This document shows positions 24,539-33,022 of a stretch of DNA of 64,000 nucleotides, in pieces. Below the pieces are notes generated by a model, which was given only the letters and a program-made list of their open reading frames with translations, made no database searches and was not told the origin of the DNA. The stretch is from Flavobacterium sp. AED (GTDB taxonomy: Bacteria; Bacteroidota; Bacteroidia; Flavobacteriales; Flavobacteriaceae), in the NCBI RefSeq assembly GCF_000812945.1, contig NZ_JSYM01000006.1:1-64000 (forward strand). The letters are read 5' to 3'. Within the stretch, counting starts at the first letter, position 1, and each line of letters opens with the position of its first letter. The position numbers and the translations under genes are program-made.

Positions 24539-25621
24539 CTAATTCAACAAAGCTCCATTTCCAATTTCGTCGCAAAGGTACTGACCATTTTGGCAATAGC
24601 CAACTAATTCGTCCTTAATAAATTGTAAAACAGTAACCGCTACATTTTCAGGATATAAAACGTGAACATTTGCTCCAGCATCCAGCGTGAAGCAAACCGG
24701 AATTTTAGTGTCATTTCTAAATTTCCAAATCGCATTAATGATTTCCAACGTGTTTGGTTTCATCAATATAAAATAAGGCATCGAGGTCATCATCATGGCA
24801 TGTAAAGTCAAAGCTTCGCTTTCCACAATTTTGATGAATCCGTCTAAATTTCCGCTTTCAAAAATGGTGATTAATTTATCTAAATTTTCGTGCGCTTGTG
24901 CAAATCGCCTTTCGGCAAAAGGATGGTTGTGCATCAAATCATGTCCAACAGTACTTGAAACTTGTTTTTCACCTTTGTCAACTAACAAAATCGTATCTTG
25001 AAAATTCTTAAAATTAGCATGAATGGCATTTGGAAATTCAACGCCAAATAAATCAGAACTTCCTGAGATATTAGCATGATTTCCCCAAACCACCACACTT
25101 CCTTTTACACTTCTACAAGCGCTGCCAGAACCTAAGCGTGCTAATAAAGAAGCTTTTTGATAGAAATATACTGAAGTCATTTCCGGATTTAATGTTTTTT
25201 CTAAACTCATCAGGTTCATTGCCAATGCAGCCATTCCAGATGCGGATGATGCAATTCCGGAACTATGAGGAAAGGTATTCTCCGTGTCAATTGTAAAATG
25301 GTAATCTTTCAAAAACGGTAAATAGATTTCAATTCGTTCCAAGAATTTTTGAATTTTTGGTTTGAAATCTTCTTTTGGTTTTCCTTCAAAAAGTAAATCA
25401 AAGGAGAATGTACCATCATTTTGTTTTTTGGCGAAAGCTAACTTGGTAATGGTTTTACAATTATTCAATGTAAAACTAACCGAAGGATTGGCTGGAATTT
25501 GATTGTCCTTTTTCCCCCAATATTTTACGAGGGCAATATTACTGGGTGCGCTCCATTGGAAATTTCCCTTTTCAACGGAATGCGTATATTTTGATGGAAT
25601 AAAATCGTTTGCTGAAATCAT
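24539..25621 (-). CDS. mvaD: diphosphomevalonate decarboxylase
   Basis: A 360-residue GHMP enzyme with the decarboxylase signatures: NIALVKYWGKKDNQIPANPS near residues 28-47, ATP loop FPHSSGIASSASGMAALA near 115-132, SGSACRSVKGSVVVWG, and the catalytic Asp in TLDAGANVH near 310. It converts diphosphomevalonate to isopentenyl diphosphate with ATP. A TATCTTTG box at 25639-25646 (minus), 17 bp before the ATG, is shared in wider context with the HMG-CoA reductase gene at 59660-59667. Confidence 0.95.
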   Translation of the reverse strand: MISANDFIPSKYTHSVEKGNFQWSAPSNIALVKYWGKKDNQIPANPSVSFTLNNCKTITKLAFAKKQNDGTFSFDLLFEGKPKEDFKPKIQKFLERIEIYLPFLKDYHFTIDTENTFPHSSGIASSASGMAALAMNLMSLEKTLNPEMTSVYFYQKASLLARLGSGSACRSVKGSVVVWGNHANISGSSDLFGVEFPNAIHANFKNFQDTILLVDKGEKQVSSTVGHDLMHNHPFAERRFAQAHENLDKLITIFESGNLDGFIKIVESEALTLHAMMMTSMPYFILMKPNTLEIINAIWKFRNDTKIPVCFTLDAGANVHVLYPENVAVTVLQFIKDELVGYCQNGQYLCDEIGNGALLN

Positions 25622-25734
25622 GAACTTTAAAATTTACGCAAAGATACTTTTTTTGGTTAATTTGTTAATTTGTTTATCTGGTTAATCGTTAGAAAGATTT
25701 AAGTAAATTTGGCTCACATTAGAAAAACATAAAA

Positions 25735-26211
25735 ATGAATAAGATTACCCGAATATTAGCGATTGTTGTTACTTGTCTGGCCATTGGTTATTTCTCTGGA
25801 ATGGTTACCCGTTCTGCAATAACAACATGGTATCCTACTTTAGTCAAGCCAAGTTTTAATCCGCCCAATTGGGTTTTTGCACCTGTTTGGAGTATGTTAT
25901 ATATTATGATGGGTGTTGCCGCAGGTTTGGTTTGGAACCGAATTGATTTTGAAAGAGAAACAGTGAAAAAAGCGTTAGTTTTCTTTACGATTCAATTGGC
26001 ACTAAATGCGTTATGGTCCTATTTATTCTTTGGATTGCACAATCCAATGTTAGCAGGTTTAGAAATTATTGTTTTGTGGCTGATGATATATGAAACCTAT
26101 ATTCAGTTTACCAAAATCAATAAAATTGCAGGTTATTTGTTCCTTCCGTATTTGGCTTGGGTAAGTTTTGCAGCCGTTTTAAATGGGAGTATTTGGTGGT
26201 TGAATAAGTAG
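25735..26211 (+). CDS. TspO/MBR family protein
   Basis: A 158-residue protein with five membrane helices and TspO signatures: WYPTLVKPSFNPPNWVFAPVW (a proline-rich loop after helix 1), NALWSYLFFGLHNPMLAG and LPYLAWVSFAAVLNGSIWWLN at the end. The family binds porphyrins and other hydrophobic ligands and is often linked to carotenoid or isoprenoid genes; here it is divergent from mvaD, with 113 bp between starts. Role in this organism unknown. Confidence 0.95.
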   Translation: MNKITRILAIVVTCLAIGYFSGMVTRSAITTWYPTLVKPSFNPPNWVFAPVWSMLYIMMGVAAGLVWNRIDFERETVKKALVFFTIQLALNALWSYLFFGLHNPMLAGLEIIVLWLMIYETYIQFTKINKIAGYLFLPYLAWVSFAAVLNGSIWWLNK

Positions 26212-26236
26212 TTGGCAGTTTTCAGTCGCAGTGAAC

Positions 26237-26270
26237 AGTTTATCTCTTGATGAGAAAACTAATTTTTTTT
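26237..26270 (+). terminator. tspO terminator
   Basis: AGTTTATCTC/GAGAAAACT imperfect hairpin around TTGAT followed by eight T, 25 bp after the tspO stop. The stretch before it (26212-26236) is a CAGTTTTCAGT-type degenerate spacer like that at 4673. Confidence 0.6.
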
Positions 26271-26274
26271 AATC

Positions 26275-27012
26275 TTACAGCTTCTTAAATTCAATATTTT
26301 TGGCAGATAAAAAATCCATCATGCTGAGTATATTATGATGTTCTAGGAGTAATTTTGATTTAGAATCTGCAGTACAAAATTGAAGAAATAAGTCTATTTC
26401 ATCTGGTTTTAACTTTAAGTTTTCAAGATAAAATTTCTGATCGCAGCTGCTTTTTGCCAATGCTGTAAAATCGACTTCAGGAATTGTTTTTTTAAGTTTC
26501 TCTTTTTCTTTTGCGAATAAGCCTGTAATTATGCCGCCAATTCGCATTAAATCCATTCCGTTTTCAATGGTTCCATTGTTAATTCCAAGGATTTTTGGTG
26601 TTCGTACTGCTTTTTCTAAAGCTAATTCATCAAGCTTTCCTTGTTCATATTTTTTATCTGTACTTAATTGAATAGAAGGTATTTTTGTAATTACGACTTC
26701 CTTTAACTCTTCGGGTTTAAGGGTTAATGAAATAATAAGATTTTTGTTGATGGTATTTTGATTCACCAGAATTTTTTTGATATCGTGGCTTTTTGAAATA
26801 AAAAAGAGTTCGTCTCCTGCTTTTACCAATATAGAAAATTCTCCCGATGCATTTGTAAGGGTAGTTTTTTTAGAACTAAAATTAGCAACTTCGACTTTTC
26901 CGACAGGAAATTTTTCATGCAAAACGATACCGTTAATTAATTTTTCGGTTTGTGAATAACTCGATTGAACTGCAAAAAATAGTAATGGAAGAGAAAGGTA
27001 GATTTTTGTCAT
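26275..27012 (-). CDS. exported protein with CarboxypepD_reg-like domain
   Basis: About 245 residues. Signal peptide MTKIYLSLPLLFFAVQSSYSQ, then a carboxypeptidase-regulatory-like beta sandwich (about 25-105: INGIVLHEKFPVGKVEVANFSSKKTTLTNASGEFSI), then a helical region with no recognised motif. The ATG at 27012 is preferred because it gives a normal signal peptide; ATGs at 27042 and 27036 would add ten residues. Homologous small 'carboxypeptidase-like regulatory domain' proteins are common and uncharacterised in Flavobacteriia. Periplasmic or outer-membrane by inference. Confidence 0.7.
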   Translation of the reverse strand: MTKIYLSLPLLFFAVQSSYSQTEKLINGIVLHEKFPVGKVEVANFSSKKTTLTNASGEFSILVKAGDELFFISKSHDIKKILVNQNTINKNLIISLTLKPEELKEVVITKIPSIQLSTDKKYEQGKLDELALEKAVRTPKILGINNGTIENGMDLMRIGGIITGLFAKEKEKLKKTIPEVDFTALAKSSCDQKFYLENLKLKPDEIDLFLQFCTADSKSKLLLEHHNILSMMDFLSAKNIEFKKL

Positions 27013-27204
27013 TCGTAATATTTTGATTACAAACATATTCAAAACATTCTGTGAAAATGAAAACAGAATAATAAATTCATGTTAATCAAACACTAAAGTT
27101 CTCTTAATTAAAGTCTTGTGGTATAATAAGGTTAGGTTTAAATTACGTTGTAGAATAGGATATAAAGTATTAATTGTTAACTGTTTTTAAAAAGGGACTT
27201 TGGT

Positions 27205-28413
27205 CTAAACGGCATTTGCCACAATGAATCCACTCGTCCATGCATTTTGGAAATTGAATCCGCCCGTGATAGCGTCAATATTCACAATTTCTCCTGCAAA
27301 ATAGAGGTTTTCGTGTAATTTGCTCTCCATAGTTTTGAAGTTGATTTCCTTTAAATCAATTCCACCTGCAGTTACAAATTCTTCTTTAAAGGTGCTTTTT
27401 CCATTTACTTGAAAAGTGCCATTTGTCAACTGATTCGCCAGATTTTGCAATTGAATTTTTGATAAATCGGCCCATTTAGTTTCTGATTCAATTCCTGAAG
27501 CGAGTACTAAACTTTCCCATAGCCGATTGGTTAATTCGAATGGTGATTTTTTAGAAACCGATTTTTTGGCGTGTTCTTGTTTTAATTCTTTTAATTTTTT
27601 CTCTACATCTTCTTTGTCAGCATCATTCAACCAATTCACGAAAATAGTGAACTGATAATTTTTGTCGTGTAAGATACGGGCACCCCAAGCGGATAATTTC
27701 AAAATGGCCGGACCGCTCATTCCCCAATGGGTAATTAGCAAAGGTCCTGTTGATATGAGTTTGGTGTCTTTTACTTTTACAGTTACTTGTGCTGCAACTC
27801 CAGGTAATTCTTTTATTCTGGAGTCTTTGATGTTGAAAGTGAATAGGGAAGGAACCGGACTGACAACGGCATGTCCAAAATTCTGTAGCATTTCCCATAC
27901 TTTAGGATTACTGCCTGTGGCTAGAATTAGCTTTTCGGAAAGATAGTTTTCACTTTGAGTTTCTACTTTCCATAAAGTGTCTTTTTTGAAAATGGATTGT
28001 ACACTTTGTCCTGTAAGTACTGCAATTCCCAGTTTTTGTGTGGCTTTCAGAAAACAATCGATTATAGTTTGTGAGGAATTAGAAACGGGAAACATGCGTC
28101 CGTCTGCTTCAATTTTTAATTCTACGCCATGTTTCTCGAACCATTCAATTGTGTCGCCTGAACAAAATTGATGAAAAGGACCTCGCAATTCTTTTTCGCC
28201 ACGCGGATAAAACTTCACCAGTTCATTAGGTTCAAAGCAAGCGTGGGTTACGTTGCATCTTCCACCGCCTGAAATACGGACTTTGTTCAGTACTTCTGTA
28301 CCACGTTCCAGAATGGCGACTTTTAATTTCGGATTTTTCTCTACAATATTAATTGCCGTAAAAAATCCTGCTGCGCCACCACCTACTATTATTATATCGA
28401 AATTTTGATTCAT
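27205..28413 (-). CDS. BaiN/HI0933-like NAD(P)/FAD flavoprotein
   Basis: A 402-residue flavoprotein with the dinucleotide motif IIVGGGAAGFF at residues 9-19, the RISGGGRCNVTHA signature near 47-59 that defines the HI0933/BaiN family, and the C-terminal FAGEIVNIDAITGGFNFQNAWTSG block that closes the FAD site. Reaction not known; family members are described as aminoacetone oxidase or bile-acid reductase-like. Overlaps the GDPD gene by four bases. Confidence 0.93.
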   Translation of the reverse strand: MNQNFDIIIVGGGAAGFFTAINIVEKNPKLKVAILERGTEVLNKVRISGGGRCNVTHACFEPNELVKFYPRGEKELRGPFHQFCSGDTIEWFEKHGVELKIEADGRMFPVSNSSQTIIDCFLKATQKLGIAVLTGQSVQSIFKKDTLWKVETQSENYLSEKLILATGSNPKVWEMLQNFGHAVVSPVPSLFTFNIKDSRIKELPGVAAQVTVKVKDTKLISTGPLLITHWGMSGPAILKLSAWGARILHDKNYQFTIFVNWLNDADKEDVEKKLKELKQEHAKKSVSKKSPFELTNRLWESLVLASGIESETKWADLSKIQLQNLANQLTNGTFQVNGKSTFKEEFVTAGGIDLKEINFKTMESKLHENLYFAGEIVNIDAITGGFNFQNAWTSGFIVANAV

Positions 28414-29087
28414 ATTCTATTTGGGAAATCTGTAATAATTCCGTTTACGTTGAATGCTTTTATTTTTTGAATATCTTCTATTTCATTGATGGTCCAAGGA
28501 AAAACCTGCAATCCTTTTTCCTGCATTTGCACCGTATTTTCTTTTGTTAATAAATGAAAATGCGGGTGAATGGATTTTGCCTGAATAAATTTGGCGAAAG
28601 CCTGAGCTAAAGCGAGATTTGTTTCTGCTAAAATGCCAATAGGAATTTTATCATTTAAAAAAGCGACTTGCTGCAAGGCATTCCAATCAAAACTGGAAAC
28701 TAAAAAACGGTCGTATTTCCACCCTTTTTTAGTAACATACTTTTCTATAAGAGAAACCACTTTCTCTGCAGTGTCATAATTTTTTAGTTCAATATTGATA
28801 AAACAGTCTTGGTTTACCAAATCAAAAACTTCTCTTAGTGTTGGGATATTGTGTTCTCCATTTATTCGAAAAGTATTCAATTCGCGCAAAGATAATTCAT
28901 TTACAAAACCTTTTCCATTGGTCGTTCTATCAATAGTTTCATCATGGATAACCATTAATTCACCATCCGCACTTAAATGCACGTCGAGTTCAATTCCGTC
29001 CACCTGCATGTCTAATGCTTTTTGGAACGAAATTAAGGTGTTCTCCGGTTCAGAACCTTTGGCGCCACGATGTGCGATTCTAAGCAT
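28410..29087 (-). CDS. glycerophosphodiester phosphodiesterase
   Basis: A 225-residue GDPD without a signal peptide: HRGAKGSEPENT at residues 6-17 (catalytic His, Glu), GIELDVHLSADGELMVIHDETIDRTTNG with metal ligands E and D and the second catalytic His near residue 50, then NIELKNYD near 98. It hydrolyses glycerophosphodiesters to glycerol-3-phosphate and an alcohol in the cytoplasm. Upstream partner of the flavoprotein gene, overlapping by ATGA. Confidence 0.94.
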   Translation of the reverse strand: MLRIAHRGAKGSEPENTLISFQKALDMQVDGIELDVHLSADGELMVIHDETIDRTTNGKGFVNELSLRELNTFRINGEHNIPTLREVFDLVNQDCFINIELKNYDTAEKVVSLIEKYVTKKGWKYDRFLVSSFDWNALQQVAFLNDKIPIGILAETNLALAQAFAKFIQAKSIHPHFHLLTKENTVQMQEKGLQVFPWTINEIEDIQKIKAFNVNGIITDFPNRI

Positions 29088-29121
29088 TGTTGTTTATTTT
29101 TTGTAAAGATAAACATAAAAA

Positions 29122-29147
29122 AAACGCCTTCATTTCTAAAGGTGTTT
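29122..29147 (-). terminator. starch operon terminator
   Basis: Minus-strand AAACACCTT/AAGGCGTTT stem (one mismatch) followed by a T tract, 20 bp after the last gene of the GH operon. Confidence 0.65.
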
Positions 29148-29166
29148 GGATTAAATTATTTTGAAA

Positions 29167-30837
29167 TTATTTTTTCAATTCTAGTAAAACTATATCAAAT
29201 TCAGAAGTAATTGTTACTTTTCCATTGGCAACAAGTGCTTCTTTTCCAGAATAGGCATCTTTTACTTTAACTCCATCTTTAAAAACGGAATCAACGGCAA
29301 GTTCTTTTTTGCCAATTGGTAAATCCAGCCCAATTATTACGGCATCTGAATAATTTTCTTTTGTAAAAGTTCTATTAAAAGTATACGGTTTTGCTGAAAT
29401 TTGCTTGTGGATTCCAGCTCCAACAGAAGGATGATTTTTTCTGAATTGACCTAATTTTTGCCAATGCAAAAGTGTTTTCTGTGTTTCAGGATTTGATTTG
29501 ATAGCGTCCCAATTCATAAACGAACGTAGTGTAGCATCGCCTTGGGTTCCTTCAACTACTAAGGAACGCGCAGATTCATCTCCGTAATATACTTGTGAAA
29601 GTCCTGGACTCAGTAATAATTTTGTTCCCGCTTCTTTGCTTTTGGTGCGTTTTGCATCAAAAGGAGCACCATCATCATGGGAAGATAAATAGTTCAAAAC
29701 ACTGTAACCTTTCAGTTCATTATTCAATTTATCAGAATATTTTGAAAATATGAATTCATAGTCTTTTTGGGCATCCCATTTGAATTCAAAATTGATCATA
29801 TTATTGAAACCATTTTTGTAATAGTTTACTTTTTTGTCGCCAAAATCGAAAATTTGTCCGCCGCTGATTCCATAATTATACACTTCAGCAATCGTGTAAA
29901 AAGAATTATTGTCCAATACTTTTGTAGGGTTGTTTTTCTTCCAATTTTCAAAAGCATAGTTGCATTGGGATTTGAAATCAGCCCAAACAGTTTCGTCAGT
30001 GTGTTTTACAGTATCGCCTCTATAACCGTCAATTCCATAATCAGCAATATAATCGGTCAACCATTTGATGATGTAATATTTTGGTGCTCTTGGATATCCT
30101 GTACGAGCAAAAAAAGCGTCTAATTCTTTCATTTCTTGTTCATAACGACCTTCTTTTTTCCATTTTTCGATTAGAAAAGGAGGTAAGTCTACATTTTGAT
30201 TGCTCTCAGTTTTTACATCCGGAAGATTCGCCACTAAAGTACAAGCGGTTGTATTCGCAAAGGATTTATAATCGCAAGTTGGTCCCGTTCTCACCCAGTC
30301 ATTTGGCCAAACCGTATCCTCAGTTGTTACTGGTCCGGTGTGATTGATAACACCGTCAAGAACGATTCGGATTCCGTGTGCATGTGCTTTTTCCGCTAAT
30401 GCAGCTAAATCTTCTTTTGTGCCAAAATTTGGGTCTAAGTTCGTCCAATCTCTGGCCCAATACCCATGAAAGCCATAGCTTAATCCCGTTCCTTCATCTA
30501 CACCATCGTGGATTTGTTCCACTATTGGTGTAAACCAAATGGCATTAATCCCCAGTTTATCAAAATAGCCTTCATCAATTTTTTTCGAAATTCCTTTGAT
30601 GTCACCGCCTTCAAATCCACGAAGTTTTCCTGGTATTTTGGTTCTGTTGAATGAAACATCATTTGAGGTATCTCCATTATTGAAACGATCTGTCATAAGA
30701 AAATACAGATTGGCTCCTTCCCAAACAAACGGAGTTTTAGTTACATTTTTGTTGCTTTCAGAAACCGTTTTTGTAGTAGTGCAACTCGTTAAAATTGCCA
30801 TACTTATTAGTAAAAATGGAATTAAATATTTTTTCAT
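29167..30837 (-). CDS. GH13 alpha-amylase family lipoprotein
   Basis: A 556-residue lipoprotein (lipobox AILTSC, Cys19) with a complete GH13 barrel: VLDGVINHTG near residue 166, nucleophile Asp in DGYRGDTVKH near 270, acid/base Glu in YTIAEVYNYG near 316, and LSSHDDG near 386, plus a C-terminal beta domain. It cleaves alpha-1,4-glucans and should be tethered to a membrane facing the periplasm or outside. Last gene of the MFS-pgmB-GH65-GH13-GH13 operon. Confidence 0.93.
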   Translation of the reverse strand: MKKYLIPFLLISMAILTSCTTTKTVSESNKNVTKTPFVWEGANLYFLMTDRFNNGDTSNDVSFNRTKIPGKLRGFEGGDIKGISKKIDEGYFDKLGINAIWFTPIVEQIHDGVDEGTGLSYGFHGYWARDWTNLDPNFGTKEDLAALAEKAHAHGIRIVLDGVINHTGPVTTEDTVWPNDWVRTGPTCDYKSFANTTACTLVANLPDVKTESNQNVDLPPFLIEKWKKEGRYEQEMKELDAFFARTGYPRAPKYYIIKWLTDYIADYGIDGYRGDTVKHTDETVWADFKSQCNYAFENWKKNNPTKVLDNNSFYTIAEVYNYGISGGQIFDFGDKKVNYYKNGFNNMINFEFKWDAQKDYEFIFSKYSDKLNNELKGYSVLNYLSSHDDGAPFDAKRTKSKEAGTKLLLSPGLSQVYYGDESARSLVVEGTQGDATLRSFMNWDAIKSNPETQKTLLHWQKLGQFRKNHPSVGAGIHKQISAKPYTFNRTFTKENYSDAVIIGLDLPIGKKELAVDSVFKDGVKVKDAYSGKEALVANGKVTITSEFDIVLLELKK

Positions 30838-30922
30838 TTTTATAGCATTAAATGATTGTTTTTTGAAACATATAAGAATTATAAGTTTATTTAAGTTCCT
30901 TAAATGGCTTATGGGATTTAAA

Positions 30923-32824
30923 TTACTTCAATTCTAAAATCAAAACCGATTTTGGTTCTATTGTTATTTCGTTTGTAATATCAAATGTTAATTCCGAAAT
31001 CACATCCTTTCCGGTTTTAAAATCTTTGATGTTTTCTTTAAAACGATGTGTATTTACGGTGTGGGTTTCATTGCTGTTGTTCATTAGAACCATAACAGTT
31101 TCATTAGCATTGTACCTAAAATAAGCATATACATTGTTTTCAGGGATGTAATGCGTCATCTTCCCAAAATGAACTACCGATTTCGTTTTTCTCCAGTTGA
31201 ATAATTTTGACGTATAATCAAAATAGTCACTTTGTCCCGGAGTTCTTCCTTCTTTGATGAAAGCATTATTTTTATCACCTTCCCAACCACCTGGAAAGTC
31301 TTGACGAATATCAGCATCACCTTTGCCTTTGTCTCCAGTCATACCAATTTCACTACCGTAATACAATTGTGGAATTCCGCGAACCGTTGCCATCAAAGCC
31401 ATTGCCATTTTGTATTTTCTAATGTCATTTCCGTAGGTCTGATTGAAACGATTGGTGTCATGATTTTCAACAAAAATCAACATATTGTTAGTGTTTGGGT
31501 AGAGGAAGTCATTGGTGAAATTATCATATAATTTCATCATTCCTTTGTCCCAAGAACCGTCATCTTCATTGAATGCTTTACTTGTCGCTTCGTATAATGT
31601 AAAGTCCATTACACTCGGTAAATTGGAATTGTAGTTTTGTATTTTACTTATCGGGCTGTCTTTTTGCCAATAGGATATCTGTGCTTGGCTTTGCATCCAG
31701 ACTTCGCCTACAATATTAAAATTTGGATATTCATCAGTAACTGATTTTGTCCATTTGGCAATTCCTTTTGGGTCGGAATAATTAAAAGTATCTACTCTAA
31801 ATCCATCCAAATTTGCATATTCAATCCACCAAATTGCATTTTGAATCAGGTATTTTAATGCCAAAGGATTGGATAAGTTTAAATCCGGCATTGATGGTGC
31901 AAACCAACCGTTCAGGCATGTTTCGGTATCAATTTTAGAGGCATGAGTGTCGTTTATAACCGTTCTTTTATGATTGGTTTGGGTATATTTATCAAATTGA
32001 TTGATCCATTCGCGTGTAGGTAAATCTTTCATCATCCAATGTTCAATTCCCCAATGATTAGTTACGTAATCCATCACTAATTTCATGTTTTTCTTATGCA
32101 TTTCAGTAGACAATCGTACATAATCTTCATTAGTCCCGTAACGCGGATCTATTTTATAAACATCAGATTGGCCGTAAGTATGATAGGAGAAAGCAGCGTC
32201 ATTGTCTTCGCAAAGTGGCGTACTCCATATCGTTGTTGCGCCCAGTGAGGAAATATAATCCAGGTTTTTTATAATCCCTTCAATGTCGCCACCGTGTCTT
32301 CCTCCGGGTAATTCGCGGTTAAATTTTTCTGTAGTGGCGTCTTCGCTATCATTATTTCTGTTTCCATTTGCAAAACGGTCCGGCATCAGCAAATACATCA
32401 TGTCCGAAGCATCGTAACTTTTGCGTTGAGCGGAATTATCTCTTCTTCGCTGCAAAGCATATTTTTGGGTGAACGATTCTTTAATGTTGTTCTTGAACGT
32501 GAAAATCAAATCAGTTGCCGATACTTTTTTAGTATCAATGGTGACAAAAATGTAGTTAGGATTTTCTGTTCTCTTAACATTAGTGATTTTTATTCCATTA
32601 GAAACCGTGACTTGGTATTGAGCAATGTCTTTGCCATAAAACATAATTTGTAATTCTGGATTTTTCATGCCCGCATACCAAAAAGGCGGTTCAATTCTTT
32701 GAATTTGTGCGTTTAGTGATAAAGACATAAAAAAAAGGAATAAGGTTATTTTTTTTAGAAAGCTCTTATTTATGAAGGGTAATGTACCAATTTTATTCAT
32801 TATTAAATTATATTTTTTTGACAT
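30923..32824 (-). CDS. GH13 neopullulanase/cyclomaltodextrinase-like enzyme
   Basis: A 633-residue exported enzyme. Signal peptide near residues 20-40 (FLKKITLFLFFMSLSLNAQ), an N-terminal beta-sandwich of the Cyc-maltodex_N kind (about 42-130, PPFWYAGMKNPELQIMFYG), then the GH13 barrel with DYVTNHWG, nucleophile in DGFRVDTFNYS near 336, acid/base in IVGEVWMQ near 371 and FVENHDTNRF near 453. This layout matches SusA-type periplasmic neopullulanases, which degrade imported maltodextrins. An alternative start is the ATG at 32800. Confidence 0.93.
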   Translation of the reverse strand: MSKKYNLIMNKIGTLPFINKSFLKKITLFLFFMSLSLNAQIQRIEPPFWYAGMKNPELQIMFYGKDIAQYQVTVSNGIKITNVKRTENPNYIFVTIDTKKVSATDLIFTFKNNIKESFTQKYALQRRRDNSAQRKSYDASDMMYLLMPDRFANGNRNNDSEDATTEKFNRELPGGRHGGDIEGIIKNLDYISSLGATTIWSTPLCEDNDAAFSYHTYGQSDVYKIDPRYGTNEDYVRLSTEMHKKNMKLVMDYVTNHWGIEHWMMKDLPTREWINQFDKYTQTNHKRTVINDTHASKIDTETCLNGWFAPSMPDLNLSNPLALKYLIQNAIWWIEYANLDGFRVDTFNYSDPKGIAKWTKSVTDEYPNFNIVGEVWMQSQAQISYWQKDSPISKIQNYNSNLPSVMDFTLYEATSKAFNEDDGSWDKGMMKLYDNFTNDFLYPNTNNMLIFVENHDTNRFNQTYGNDIRKYKMAMALMATVRGIPQLYYGSEIGMTGDKGKGDADIRQDFPGGWEGDKNNAFIKEGRTPGQSDYFDYTSKLFNWRKTKSVVHFGKMTHYIPENNVYAYFRYNANETVMVLMNNSNETHTVNTHRFKENIKDFKTGKDVISELTFDITNEITIEPKSVLILELK

Positions 32825-32930
32825 TAAAATTTTACTATCATTTGAATAATGCTAGTGCTTTTAGGAAGAAACGGTATTTAAAAAAATAATTACAAATAGT
32901 AAATTTTGATTTTGAACTGCTATCAATTAA

Positions 32931-32976
32931 ACAATCCCAATGTTTATTGGGATTGTCTGTAAGCCTAGCTAGGCTT
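32931..32976. repeat. two perfect palindromes in GH65-GH13 gap
   Basis: ACAATCCCAA and TTGGGATTGT form a hairpin with six loop bases at 32931-32956, and AAGCCTAGCTAGGCTT at 32961-32976 is a perfect 16-bp palindrome. They lie in the 198-bp gap inside the otherwise tight operon. The hairpin could attenuate or stabilise the mRNA; the palindrome could be an operator. Confidence 0.6.
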
Positions 32977-33022
32977 GGGATTAAATGATTTGAATTAACT
33001 ACAAGTTCTAACCATTAATTTT

